DNA of 49,860 bases from an uncultured Lachnospiraceae bacterium. GTDB lineage: Bacteria > Bacillota > Clostridia > Lachnospirales > Lachnospiraceae. Shown in pieces: positions 17,723-25,246 of this stretch. How positions within the stretch are numbered: position 1 is the stretch's first letter; each line of letters opens with the position of its first letter. A model generated the notes under the pieces. The model did no database searches. It was not told the origin of the DNA and worked only from the letters and a program-made list of their open reading frames with translations. Location: contig CANQQG010000013.1 in NCBI GenBank assembly GCA_947625875.1, positions 1 to 49,860 of the forward strand. Direction: 5' to 3'. Position numbers and translations under genes: made by a program.

Positions 17723-17953
17723 TCAGTTCAGAGCATTTTTAATCTGCTCTACGGCGTCGCCGACCGTCGCGATCTTTTCCGCTTCTTCGTTTGCGATCTC
17801 AATATCAAATTCTTCCTCGATACCCATAATGATCTGGAAAATATCCAGCGAATCCGCGCCCAGGTCGTCTACAAAAGTGGTTTCCATCGCAATCTCTTCT
17901 TCGTCCACATTTAACACTTCCGCAATGATTTTTTTGATCTTCTCAAATTCCAT
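17723..17953 (-). CDS. acpP: Acyl carrier protein
   Basis: 76 residues. It carries growing acyl chains in type II fatty-acid synthesis on a 4'-phosphopantetheine attached to S35 in GADSLD. It is acidic throughout, with [10 protein letters not shown] near the end, typical of ACP. The start at 17953 has AAGGAAGAG upstream; the open frame to 18046 overlaps plsX and is not used. It lies 32 nt after plsX. fabD and fabG, which sit between plsX and acpA in Bacillus, are absent here. Confidence 0.97.
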   Translation of the reverse strand: MEFEKIKKIIAEVLNVDEEEIAMETTFVDDLGADSLDIFQIIMGIEEEFDIEIANEEAEKIATVGDAVEQIKNALN

Positions 17954-17985
17954 AATCGTCTCTTCCTTTCTTTTCGTTTCCTGCG

Positions 17986-18990
17986 TTAAACATTCAGCCC
18001 TCTGCTGATTTTTTCCTTCATATCCTGCTTTGAAAAATTCACGCACTGAATCACCGAATTTTTCACTTCCTGCGCATTCGAGCTTCCATGCGCCTTTACA
18101 ACAAGCCCCTTTAAGCCAAGCATCGGCGCGCCGCCATGCTGGGAGGCGTCAAAGCTCTTTAACGTGCGCTTCAGCGCGGGCTTGATCAAAACCGCGCCGA
18201 GCTTTGTCCGCAGCGAGCTCATCAGCGTTTTCTTCACTTCCCGCAGCAGCATGGAGCTTGTGCCTTCGTACAGTTTTAAGATCACATTCCCCACAAACGC
18301 TTCGCACACAATGACGTCCGCCGCGCCATACGGAATATCCCGCGCTTCCACGCTTCCGATAAAATTGATGTCCTTACACTCTTTAAGCAGCGGCATTGTC
18401 TCTTTTACCAGCGCGTTCCCTTTTTCTTCCTCCGCGCCGATATTGACGATCCCGACGCGCGGATTTCGGACGCCGACGACATTTTCCATATAAATAGAAC
18501 CCATCTTTGCAAACTGCACCAGATGCGACGCGCGCGCATCCACATTTGCCCCGCAGTCGACCAGCAGCGACACGCCTTTTGCCGTAGGGAGCAGCGGCGC
18601 AAGCGGCGGGCGTTCCACGCCTTTGAGCCTGCCGACAAGGAGTTGTCCCCCCGCGAGCACTGCGCCTGTGCTTCCGGCGGAAATAAAAGCGTCCGCGTCC
18701 CCGCGTTTTACCAGGTTCATGCCGACTACGATCGAAGAATCCTTTTTTTTGCGGATCGCATTGACCGGCGGCTCCGCCATCTCAATGACTTCTGACGCAA
18801 ATACCGTTTCCACGCGCCCGGCGTCATACGGATATTTCTGCAGTTCCGCTTTTAACGGCTGTTCCTGCCCGATAAGGACTAAAAATAAATCTTTTTCAGA
18901 CTCCAAAGCCTGCAGCGCCCCTTTTACAATTTCACCCGGCGCATTGTCTCCGCCCATCGCATCGACGGCTACCCTGATTTTCGTATCCAT
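17986..18990 (-). CDS. plsX: Phosphate acyltransferase PlsX
   Basis: 334 residues. It makes acyl-phosphate from acyl-ACP, the first step of phospholipid synthesis with PlsY. Seen: N-terminal [20 protein letters not shown], then [24 protein letters not shown] and the C-terminal [16 protein letters not shown] 18990 has an ideal GGGAGG 5 nt upstream and replaces a longer frame. It is the first gene of the leftward plsX-acpP-rnc-smc-ftsY-ilvA run, behind a good promoter. Confidence 0.97.
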   Translation of the reverse strand: MDTKIRVAVDAMGGDNAPGEIVKGALQALESEKDLFLVLIGQEQPLKAELQKYPYDAGRVETVFASEVIEMAEPPVNAIRKKKDSSIVVGMNLVKRGDADAFISAGSTGAVLAGGQLLVGRLKGVERPPLAPLLPTAKGVSLLVDCGANVDARASHLVQFAKMGSIYMENVVGVRNPRVGIVNIGAEEEKGNALVKETMPLLKECKDINFIGSVEARDIPYGAADVIVCEAFVGNVILKLYEGTSSMLLREVKKTLMSSLRTKLGAVLIKPALKRTLKSFDASQHGGAPMLGLKGLVVKAHGSSNAQEVKNSVIQCVNFSKQDMKEKISRGLNV

Positions 18991-19046
18991 GAAATCCTCC
19001 CATTCCGTATCTGTCCATACCATATACAGGTAAGGAAATCAACTCC

Positions 19047-19075
19047 AATATACTATAAGTAATTGTATAAATCAA
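19047..19075 (-). promoter_or_regulatory. Sigma-A promoter of the plsX-acpP-rnc-smc-ftsY run
   Basis: Minus strand TTGATT (19070-19075), a 17-nt spacer and TATATT (19047-19052), about 57 nt before ATG 18990. I see no FapR-type operator. Confidence 0.7.
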
Positions 19076-19120
19076 CAGGAAAATAAAAATTCTGCGTCAG
19101 GGCGGACGTATGTAAAAACA

Positions 19121-19150
19121 TCGCCAACTTTTTTATAAATATGATATAAT
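19121..19150 (+). promoter_or_regulatory. Probable promoter of rqcH
   Basis: A perfect -10 TATAAT (19145-19150), 33 nt before ATG 19184. The -35 region (around 19121-19127) matches the consensus poorly, so strength is uncertain. Confidence 0.5.
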
Positions 19151-19183
19151 CGTTTATGAGAAAGCAGACAGGAGGTTTTTTAT

Positions 19184-20923
19184 ATGGCTTTTGACGGAAT
19201 TGTAATCGCAAGCCTTGTATCAGAACTCAATCAAACGATTTTATCCGCGCGCATCAGCAAGATCGCACAGCCCGAAAAGGACGCGCTGCTCTTAACGCTA
19301 AAGAGCGCGCAGGGCCAGAGACGTCTTTTTTTATCGGCGAGCGCATCGCTCCCGCTTATTTACCTGACCGAAGAGAACAAGCCCAGCCCGATGACCGCGC
19401 CGAATTTCTGTATGCTCCTGCGCAAACATATCGCAAACGGGCGCATTACCAGAATCTGGCAGCCGGACATGGAGCGCATCATACATTTCGAGATCGAGCA
19501 TTTAGACGATCTGGGCGACCTCTGCAAAAAAATACTGACCATTGAGCTTATGGGCAAGCACAGCAACATCATTTTTATGAACGAAGAGCATATGGTCATC
19601 GACAGCATCAAACACGTATCGGCGCAGGTCAGCTCTGTGCGCGAGGTGCTGCCGGGGCGGGCTTACTTTATTCCGAAGACACAGGATAAATACAACCCGC
19701 TGTCTGCGTCGGAGTCGAATTTCCTGGCGCAGGCCTGCCAGAAACCGACCGATCTTGCGCGCGCCATTTATACGACCTATACCGGGATCAGCCCCTGCAT
19801 GGCAAATGAGATCTGCTTCCGCGCAGGCCTGGACGCGGACGCGCCGATGGCAAGCCTGTCAGAAGAAGAACGGATGCACCTTTGCAACAATTTTCTCTGG
19901 CTCATGCAGGATATCCGGGAAGAAACATTCGTGCCAAACCTTGTCATGGAAAACGGCAGGCCGGTTGAATTTGGCGCGGTGCGCATGACGCAGTATGCCG
20001 ACATGGAAACGGAGACGTCGGAATCCATGTCAGCCATTTTAGAGCGTTATTACGCAAAACGCGACGTCTATACGAGAATACGGCAAAAATCCGCCGACCT
20101 GCGCCGCATTACCGCCACCGCCCTGGAACGCAATTACAAAAAATACCAGCTGCAGCTGAAACAGCTAAAAGATACGGAAAAGCGGGAAAAATATAAAGTG
20201 TACGGGGAGCTGATCCACACTTACGGCTACGGCGTGGAAGAGGGCGCGAAAACACTGGAGGCATTTAACTATTATACCAATGAAACCATGTATGTGCCGC
20301 TCGACCCGCAGCTGACGCCCGCGGAAAACGCCAAAAAATATTTTGATAAATATAACAAGCTGAAACGGACGTACGAGGCGTTGTCCGAACTGACCCTTGA
20401 GACAAAAGCGGAAATCAGCCACCTGGAATCGATCGCGGCTTCTTTGGATATCGCGCTCACAGAGGACGACCTCGTGCAGATCAAGGAAGAACTGACGGAA
20501 TACGGCTATATCAAACGAAAAGGCCATGAAAAAAAACAGAAGACAAAAAGCAGGCCGTTCCACTACCGCTCGTCTGACGGCTTTGATATTTTTGTCGGGA
20601 AAAACAACTACCAGAACGAAGAACTGACGTTTAAAACCGCAAACGGCGGCGACTGGTGGTTCCATGCCAAAAAAACGCCCGGCTCGCATGTCATCGTAAA
20701 AACAAACGGAAACGAGCTGCCCGACCGGACGTTTGAAGAAGCCGCCATGCTCGCGGGCTATTATTCCAAAGGGCGCGGCGCGGAAAAACTGGAGATTGAT
20801 TATCTGCAGCGCAAAAATGTCAAAAAGCCAAATGGATCCGCGCCGGGATTTGTTGTCTATTATACCAATTATTCCATGACGGTGCATCCGGATATCACCG
20901 GAATCGAATTTGTGGACGACTGA
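19184..20923 (+). CDS. rqcH: RqcH / NFACT ribosome quality-control protein
   Basis: 579 residues, the full length of bacterial RqcH (older name: fibronectin-binding protein FbpA). It binds stalled 50S-peptidyl-tRNA and directs addition of C-terminal alanine tails for degradation. Seen: NFACT-N beginning AFDGIVIASLVSEL with MLLRKHI, a helix-hairpin-helix-like middle, a coiled coil (about 290-430, KKYQLQLKQLKDTEKREKY), and NFACT-R with DIFVGKNNYQNEEL and GGDWWFHAKKTPGSHV. RBS AGGAGG lies 9 nt before the ATG. Its presence in the same window as a ribosome-targeted nuclease fusion is notable but not linked by operon. Confidence 0.95.
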   Translation: MAFDGIVIASLVSELNQTILSARISKIAQPEKDALLLTLKSAQGQRRLFLSASASLPLIYLTEENKPSPMTAPNFCMLLRKHIANGRITRIWQPDMERIIHFEIEHLDDLGDLCKKILTIELMGKHSNIIFMNEEHMVIDSIKHVSAQVSSVREVLPGRAYFIPKTQDKYNPLSASESNFLAQACQKPTDLARAIYTTYTGISPCMANEICFRAGLDADAPMASLSEEERMHLCNNFLWLMQDIREETFVPNLVMENGRPVEFGAVRMTQYADMETETSESMSAILERYYAKRDVYTRIRQKSADLRRITATALERNYKKYQLQLKQLKDTEKREKYKVYGELIHTYGYGVEEGAKTLEAFNYYTNETMYVPLDPQLTPAENAKKYFDKYNKLKRTYEALSELTLETKAEISHLESIAASLDIALTEDDLVQIKEELTEYGYIKRKGHEKKQKTKSRPFHYRSSDGFDIFVGKNNYQNEELTFKTANGGDWWFHAKKTPGSHVIVKTNGNELPDRTFEEAAMLAGYYSKGRGAEKLEIDYLQRKNVKKPNGSAPGFVVYYTNYSMTVHPDITGIEFVDD

Positions 20924-20966
20924 CCATTTTACCGGAAAACACTGCCGCGCCTGCCAGCAAACACCA

Positions 20967-20995
20967 GCGTAAAATTTTTCTCCCCGGACATAATA
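20967..20995 (+). promoter_or_regulatory. Sigma-G (forespore) type promoter for the SASP gene
   Basis: GCGTA (20967-20971), a 17-nt spacer and CATAATA (20989-20995). This fits the sigma-G/sigma-F -35 GCATA-like and -10 CATAMTA-like pattern expected before a spore protein gene. Confidence 0.7.
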
Positions 20996-20999
20996 GCAC

Positions 21000-21020
21000 T
21001 GTAAACAAAACCTGTTTACA
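21000..21020 (+). repeat. Inverted repeat at the predicted SASP transcription start
   Basis: TGTAAACA (21000-21007) and TGTTTACA (21013-21020) with a 5-nt loop, beginning about 5 nt after the -10. It could be a 5' mRNA hairpin that stabilises a spore transcript, or an operator. Confidence 0.5.
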
Positions 21021-21051
21021 ACGCCACTTAGGATAAAGGAGGAAAATAACG

Positions 21052-21255
21052 ATGAGTAATCATTCTAATCAGAACGCAGTGCCAGAGGCAAAGGAAGCAT
21101 TAAACCGTTTCAAATATGAAGTAGCCAACGAGATCGGTGTTCCATTAAAAGATGGTTACAACGGCGATTTAACTTCCAAACAGAACGGTTCCGTCGGCGG
21201 CTATATGGTCAAAAAAATGATCGAGGCCCAGGAAAAACAGATGGCTGACAGATAA
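21052..21255 (+). CDS. Alpha/beta-type small acid-soluble spore protein
   Basis: 67 residues. It coats and protects forespore DNA and is degraded by GPR protease at germination. Seen: ALNRFKYEVANEIGVPL, which includes the GPR cleavage region, and the C-terminal DNA-binding block GSVGGYMVKKMIEAQE typical of the family. RBS AAGGAGG lies 8 nt before the ATG. It is a stand-alone gene with a forespore-type promoter and its own terminator, and marks the organism as a spore former. Confidence 0.97.
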   Translation: MSNHSNQNAVPEAKEALNRFKYEVANEIGVPLKDGYNGDLTSKQNGSVGGYMVKKMIEAQEKQMADR

Positions 21256-21271
21256 CAGACGGCGGGCTGTC

Positions 21272-21320
21272 AAAAAGGACGTATGTATCAGGGACGCTTC
21301 CCGAAACATACGTCCTTTTT
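21272..21320. terminator. Bidirectional terminator between SASP and LysR genes
   Basis: A perfect 15-bp stem (21272-21286 with 21306-21320) beginning AAAAAGGACG and ending CGTCCTTTTT, with a 19-nt loop. The A and T tracts let it work on both strands. Confidence 0.9.
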
Positions 21321-21326
21321 CTTTCT

Positions 21327-22238
21327 TTATGCCCGTAAACCGGACGCGTATGCTCCGGAGCGCAAAAATTTATAAAGCGTATCGGCGGCAAGGCTCTTTC
21401 CGCGCCCCTTATCCGAAACGATCTGGATTGACCGCCCCGGGACATCGCAGGCAAGCCGGATGCGCACCAGTTTTTTTTCCTCTAATAAAGGCGCAGCCAG
21501 CGTCTCCGGCACAAAACCGACGCCAAGGTTGTGCTCAATCAAAGGCAGCATAAGATCCGACGTCTCCACCTCCATGTCAGGCTCCACGTCTATGCCATGC
21601 GCGATAAAGAAATCTTTATACAGCTTATACGTCGCGCTTCCTCTGCCCAGCCCGATCCAGGGGTATTTTTTAAATTCCCCCAATTCCAGACACGCCCCGC
21701 CAAGGCCGACATACTGCGCCCCGCCCACCAATATGTCCTTAAAATCCAATATCTTTTCGCAGGAAAACGTCTTTGGCGTCTCATAGGGCATCGTCAGAAC
21801 CGCAAAATCCGACCTGCCGTCCGTAAGCTGCCTGACCATTTCCGGCGTCGTATGGTTGTGGATTTTAATCCGGATCGCAGGGTACCTGGATTTGAAATCC
21901 GACAAGGTGCGCAGCAGAAACAGATGCAGGGCGGTCTCCGTCGCCCCAATCTCTACGACGCCATTGCTCTGGGAATCCCGCCGGTTAATCTCCTCCTGCG
22001 CATTCATCAGGCGCCGATACGCGACCTCAACATGCGCATAAAGCTGCTCCCCTTCTTTCGTCAGGCTGATCCCCCTTGCCCCGCGGATAAACAGCCTGCA
22101 GTTTAACTGCGCTTCAAGCAGCTTCATGATACGCGTCACATTGGGCTGGCTGCTCCCTAACGCGGCCGCCGCCTTTGTAATATTCCGGTATTTTGCCACA
22201 AAATAAAAGATTTTATAATACTCAAAATTTATATCCAT
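21327..22238 (-). CDS. LysR-family transcriptional regulator
   Basis: 303 residues from ATG 22238. Seen: an N-terminal winged HTH (about 3-62; KYRNITKAAAALGSSQPNVTRIMKLLE contains the recognition helix) and a periplasmic-binding-like effector domain (about 90-295). The short start gives the usual LysR N-terminus; its GGAG is distant (13 nt). An in-frame ATG at 22280 adds 14 A+T-rich codons but would leave a leader of only about 8 nt. It is divergent from the MATE gene with overlapping promoters, so it probably controls that exporter and itself (inference from LysR habits). Effector unknown. Confidence 0.93.
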   Translation of the reverse strand: MDINFEYYKIFYFVAKYRNITKAAAALGSSQPNVTRIMKLLEAQLNCRLFIRGARGISLTKEGEQLYAHVEVAYRRLMNAQEEINRRDSQSNGVVEIGATETALHLFLLRTLSDFKSRYPAIRIKIHNHTTPEMVRQLTDGRSDFAVLTMPYETPKTFSCEKILDFKDILVGGAQYVGLGGACLELGEFKKYPWIGLGRGSATYKLYKDFFIAHGIDVEPDMEVETSDLMLPLIEHNLGVGFVPETLAAPLLEEKKLVRIRLACDVPGRSIQIVSDKGRGKSLAADTLYKFLRSGAYASGLRA

Positions 22239-22273
22239 ATATTTTTTATATATCTCCGATATATTATATATAT

Positions 22274-22323
22274 TTTTCATATTTCACAAGGCGTATTATA
22301 ATACATCATTGAAAAAATGTAAA
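22274..22323. promoter_or_regulatory. Overlapping divergent promoters for LysR and MATE genes
   Basis: The 12-bp palindrome GTATTATAATAC (22293-22304) supplies a TATAAT on each strand. Plus: TTTTCA (22274-22279), 17 nt, TATAAT (22297-22302). Minus: TTTACA (22318-22323), 17 nt, TATAAT (22295-22300). The -10 boxes overlap by 4 bp, so only one polymerase can occupy the site at a time. Confidence 0.75.
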
Positions 22324-22336
22324 GCGAGGTTTTATT

Positions 22337-23698
22337 ATGAATCAGGATCTGACTGTCGGGAAACCGGAAACCGTATTATGGAAATTCTGCCTGCCTTTAT
22401 TTGGCAGCATTATCTTCCAGCAGCTCTACAATCTTGCGGACAGCCTGATCGCCGGAAGGTTTATCGGTGAAAACGCGCTGGCCGCCGTCGGGAACAGCTA
22501 CGAGCTCACTTTGATCTTCATCGCGTTTGCCTTCGGCTGCAATATGGGCTGCTCCGTCATCGTTTCACAGTTATTCGGCGCAAAAGATTATCAAAAATTA
22601 AAGACTGCGATATCCACCGCCTGCATATTCAGCGCGGCGCTCTGCCTGGCGCTGATGCTTGCGGGCACACTCTGCTGCGGACCGCTGCTGCAGCTGATCC
22701 GGACGCCGGAAGAAATTTTCCCGGACTCGAAATTATATCTGGACATTTACATATGGGGGCTGCCGTTTGTATTTTTTTACAATATCGCAACCGGCATTTT
22801 CTCCGCGCTGGGCGATTCCAGAACGCCGTTCTGGTTTCTTGCGGTATCCTCAACCGCAAATATCGCCGTCGATATCTTATTTGTAAAAGCGTTTGGCATG
22901 GGCGTGGCGGGCGTTGCATGGGCGACCTTTCTGTGCCAGGGAGTCAGCTGCGTCTTAGCCGTCTTCACTGTATGGAAGCGGCTGAAGAAAATCCCGTCGC
23001 GGGAAAAACTGCCGCTGTTTGACCGGGGGCTTTTAAAAAGGATACTGGCGGTCGCAGTCCCAAGCATTTTGCAGCAAAGCTTTATTTCCGTCGGGAATAT
23101 CCTGATCCAGAGCGTCATCAACAGCTTTGGCGCATCCGCGATAGCCGGTTATTCCGCCGCGGTGAAGCTGAACAATCTGGTCATCACGTCGTTTACTACG
23201 ATCGGCAACGGAATCTCAAATTTTTCAGCGCAGAACCTCGGCGCGGGCAAAATCGGGCGGATCCGGGAATGCTTCCGCGCGGGGCGCAAAATGGTGTGGC
23301 GTCTGTGCGTTCCGTTTTTTGTCCTCTACATGTTCTTCGGCGGACGCCTGCTGCTTTTATTTATGGAAAAAAACGCTTCCGCCGCGCTTATGGTCGGGCG
23401 GCAGTTTTTGTGGATCTTATCCCCTTTTTACTTTGTCATATCTGTCAAATTAGTGGCAGACGGCATCCTGCGGGGAATCAGCGCCATGCGCCAGTTTATG
23501 GTCTCGACGTTTACGGATCTGATCCTGCGGGTGGCTTTGGCCTTTGCGCTCTCCGGGCTGACCGGCAGCACGATTGGCATCTGGTGCGCATGGCCGGTCG
23601 GATGGAGCGTCGCTACGGTTCTGTCTGTCTTCTTTTACCGCAAGGAGTATGACAGGCGCGCCGCCGTATCAGAACGCGCAGGAAATAATCCGCAATAA
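22337..23698 (+). CDS. MATE-family multidrug/cation exporter
   Basis: 453 residues with about 12 hydrophobic segments arranged as two repeated halves. The N-terminus GKPETVLWKFCLPLFGSIIFQQLYNLADSL is characteristic of MATE proteins of the clostridial DinF/NorM-like group. Known: exporters of cationic drugs or metabolites driven by Na+ or H+. RBS GCGAGG lies 8 nt before the ATG. It is divergent from a LysR regulator that probably controls it; the substrate cannot be told from sequence. Confidence 0.92.
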   Translation: MNQDLTVGKPETVLWKFCLPLFGSIIFQQLYNLADSLIAGRFIGENALAAVGNSYELTLIFIAFAFGCNMGCSVIVSQLFGAKDYQKLKTAISTACIFSAALCLALMLAGTLCCGPLLQLIRTPEEIFPDSKLYLDIYIWGLPFVFFYNIATGIFSALGDSRTPFWFLAVSSTANIAVDILFVKAFGMGVAGVAWATFLCQGVSCVLAVFTVWKRLKKIPSREKLPLFDRGLLKRILAVAVPSILQQSFISVGNILIQSVINSFGASAIAGYSAAVKLNNLVITSFTTIGNGISNFSAQNLGAGKIGRIRECFRAGRKMVWRLCVPFFVLYMFFGGRLLLLFMEKNASAALMVGRQFLWILSPFYFVISVKLVADGILRGISAMRQFMVSTFTDLILRVALAFALSGLTGSTIGIWCAWPVGWSVATVLSVFFYRKEYDRRAAVSERAGNNPQ

Positions 23699-23701
23699 TT
23701 G

Positions 23702-23738
23702 AGCAGTCGGCTGGTCAGTCACTGACCAGCCGACTGCT
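23702..23738. repeat. 18-bp perfect inverted repeat after the MATE gene
   Basis: AGCAGTCGGCTGGTCAGT (23702-23719) is followed after one base by its exact complement (23721-23738). No T tract follows on either strand, which is odd for an intrinsic terminator. It marks the border between the G+C-rich core and the A+T-rich cassette. Confidence 0.8.
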
Positions 23739-23747
23739 GATGTTGTA

Positions 23748-24287
23748 TCATAATTTTTCCAACAAAAAAAACACATTTGAAAACGTCAAAATATTTATAT
23801 TCTTACTTCTTTTCCCAAAATATAAATCTATACATGTATTCATGGCATAATCACTTTCATTGAAAGTTTCCGGTAAAGTTATTGATTTTCTCGTCATCTC
23901 AATTTTACCATCTATTCCATAATCCTTATAATTTTCGATAATAGATAAGGCTGTGAAAAATGCCAATGTTTCATTTGCATATACATATCTTTTATCAAGT
24001 TCTTTCTTTGACTTCCAAAGTTTAAATATATATTTTTTAGAAACCTTTATGGGATAAACCTCTTCTATTGCAACCATCATAATAGACGCTATCTTATGTC
24101 TATCAATATTAGAGTCCGCGTTTTCCATGTATTTTTTTTTAATATTATCACGAATCTTTATATAACTTTTAAAAATCTTATTCCTGCTCTTTTCATTTAA
24201 CGATATATTATTATCACCATTACGAATGTTATCATATATTGGAAAAATTATATTTTCCCATATTCTGTCATATGTTTCCTTTTCCAT
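23748..24287 (-). CDS. Unknown A+T-rich protein (179 aa), last gene of a three-gene cassette
   Basis: Not recognised. It is Lys/Asn/Ile-rich and mostly helical in pattern, with no membrane segment or signal peptide; a central part reads ASIMMVAIEEVYPIKVSK and later YANETLAFFTALSIIENYKD. Start at ATG 24287 with AGAGG 5 nt upstream; a longer frame to 24314 would overlap the preceding gene. It begins 2 nt after the 53-residue membrane ORF, so the three cassette genes are tightly packed. Codon use differs strongly from the flanks, indicating transfer. Confidence 0.75.
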   Translation of the reverse strand: MEKETYDRIWENIIFPIYDNIRNGDNNISLNEKSRNKIFKSYIKIRDNIKKKYMENADSNIDRHKIASIMMVAIEEVYPIKVSKKYIFKLWKSKKELDKRYVYANETLAFFTALSIIENYKDYGIDGKIEMTRKSITLPETFNESDYAMNTCIDLYFGKRSKNINILTFSNVFFLLEKL

Positions 24288-24289
24288 AA

Positions 24290-24451
24290 TTACCTCTTGT
24301 ATGGTAAAATACATTTATCAAATTTAACCATATCAACGTCTGTCTCATGATTGACCAATTTTAATATTTTATACACATCAATAAAAACTGCCCCACAAAC
24401 AGCAGCTATAATCAATGCTATAATTACCATTCCCACCAATGCCGCTACCAT
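24290..24451 (-). CDS. Unknown 53-aa single-pass membrane protein
   Basis: A longer open frame to 24529 exists, but ATG 24451 is preferred because AAAGGAG lies 9 nt upstream and this start removes a 64-nt overlap with the preceding gene. The product begins MVAALVGMVIIALIIAAVCG, a strong transmembrane helix (about 1-26), followed by a charged tail of about 27 residues with KLVNHETDVDMVKFDK. No family recognised. Middle gene of the A+T-rich cassette. Confidence 0.65.
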   Translation of the reverse strand: MVAALVGMVIIALIIAAVCGAVFIDVYKILKLVNHETDVDMVKFDKCILPYKR

Positions 24452-24465
24452 CTTTTTCTTCTCCT

Positions 24466-24924
24466 TTAACTTTTCTTTTTCGTTTTTGCTTTTACTTCCA
24501 TCTTGTGTATTAGAAAATCTGGTAAACATGAAACAATCTCTATAAATAAAATCATTAAAAATTTATCAAACTCAAATCCCAGGGTTTGAAATATGCTCAA
24601 AGCATTTTTTAACTCATCATTTTTTAAAGTTATATATTTTATACCATCAATTTTAGTCACCCAAAGTATATCACACAATCCAAGAATTGATACTATCAAC
24701 CCTAAAATTGCAACCACTGCAAGAACATTTATAATAAATGCTGTAATAGACACAGCCCAGTTCTCACCTATGCAACTCAACGATTTATGTGAAAAGTATA
24801 AATCAAATAATATACCTCCTACAAAAATTAACAATGATACAAAAAACATTTTTAAATCAGCAATTCCTGACATCAGAACAAAATACGATACTGTCAAAAA
24901 GACAGATTTAGCGAAATATGGCAT
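24466..24924 (-). CDS. Unknown multi-pass membrane protein (152 aa), first gene of the cassette
   Basis: Four probable membrane helices (about 5-23, 25-44, 57-85 and 118-138) and a Lys-rich end MEVKAKTKKKS. No family recognised. RBS AGGGAGGA lies about 8 nt before the ATG at 24924. A 138-nt leader from the promoter at 25069-25097 contains a terminator-like hairpin. With the two following genes it forms a compact unit of two membrane proteins and one soluble protein. Confidence 0.75.
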   Translation of the reverse strand: MPYFAKSVFLTVSYFVLMSGIADLKMFFVSLLIFVGGILFDLYFSHKSLSCIGENWAVSITAFIINVLAVVAILGLIVSILGLCDILWVTKIDGIKYITLKNDELKNALSIFQTLGFEFDKFLMILFIEIVSCLPDFLIHKMEVKAKTKKKS

Positions 24925-24956
24925 TTCTCACAATCCTCCCTCAAAAGAAATACCAA

Positions 24957-24982
24957 TAAAAATTGCCTTATCACCAAGACAA
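24957..24982 (-). terminator. Terminator-like hairpin in the leader of the cassette
   Basis: Minus strand TTGTCTT (24976-24982), loop GGTGAT and AAGGCAA (24963-24969) form 7 bp with two G-U/G-T wobble-type changes, followed by TTTTTT (24957-24962). It lies between the cassette promoter and first start codon, so it may attenuate expression. Confidence 0.45.
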
Positions 24983-25068
24983 CCTAATCGCTACTGCCTC
25001 CACAGGACTTACGAATGTTACAGCGCATCCGCCTGTTTCTTAGGCCATCATACTTAATAATGTTTCTC

Positions 25069-25097
25069 ATTGTACCATCTTGATGTATCTTATGCAA
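25069..25097 (-). promoter_or_regulatory. Sigma-A promoter of the A+T-rich cassette
   Basis: Minus strand TTGCAT (25092-25097), a 17-nt spacer and TACAAT (25069-25074), about 145 nt upstream of the first cassette ATG. Confidence 0.75.
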
Positions 25098-25246
25098 GCG
25101 CTTATTTAGCATTTCCTATATGGCTTGTCCTTATTGTAACATATTTTTCGACATTTTCCACTATTTTCTTTCGTTATTTGCGAAAATATCACATCGGACT
25201 CGCCTCATTCACCGCCGGAATTTATAATCTCCTATCTTGCAAACTA

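Larger units (their letters stand above)
24925..25246. other. 322-nt gene-free leader/intergenic region
   Basis: Holds the leftward cassette promoter (25069-25097), the terminator-like leader hairpin (24957-24982) and the cassette ribosome binding site. Apart from these I see no gene. No clear terminator for recG is visible at its right side, so recG transcripts may read into the cassette. Confidence 0.6.

Noticed and set aside
23748..24924. Calling the three-gene cassette a known toxin-antitoxin or phage-defence system
   Set aside because: No motif of any family I know is visible in the three proteins; only composition and layout suggest an accessory module.
24593..25057. A 154-codon rightward open frame across the cassette leader and first gene
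   Set aside because: It is antisense to the membrane protein gene with clear helices and ribosome binding site on the other strand; its own start has no good site and its composition is a mirror of that gene.
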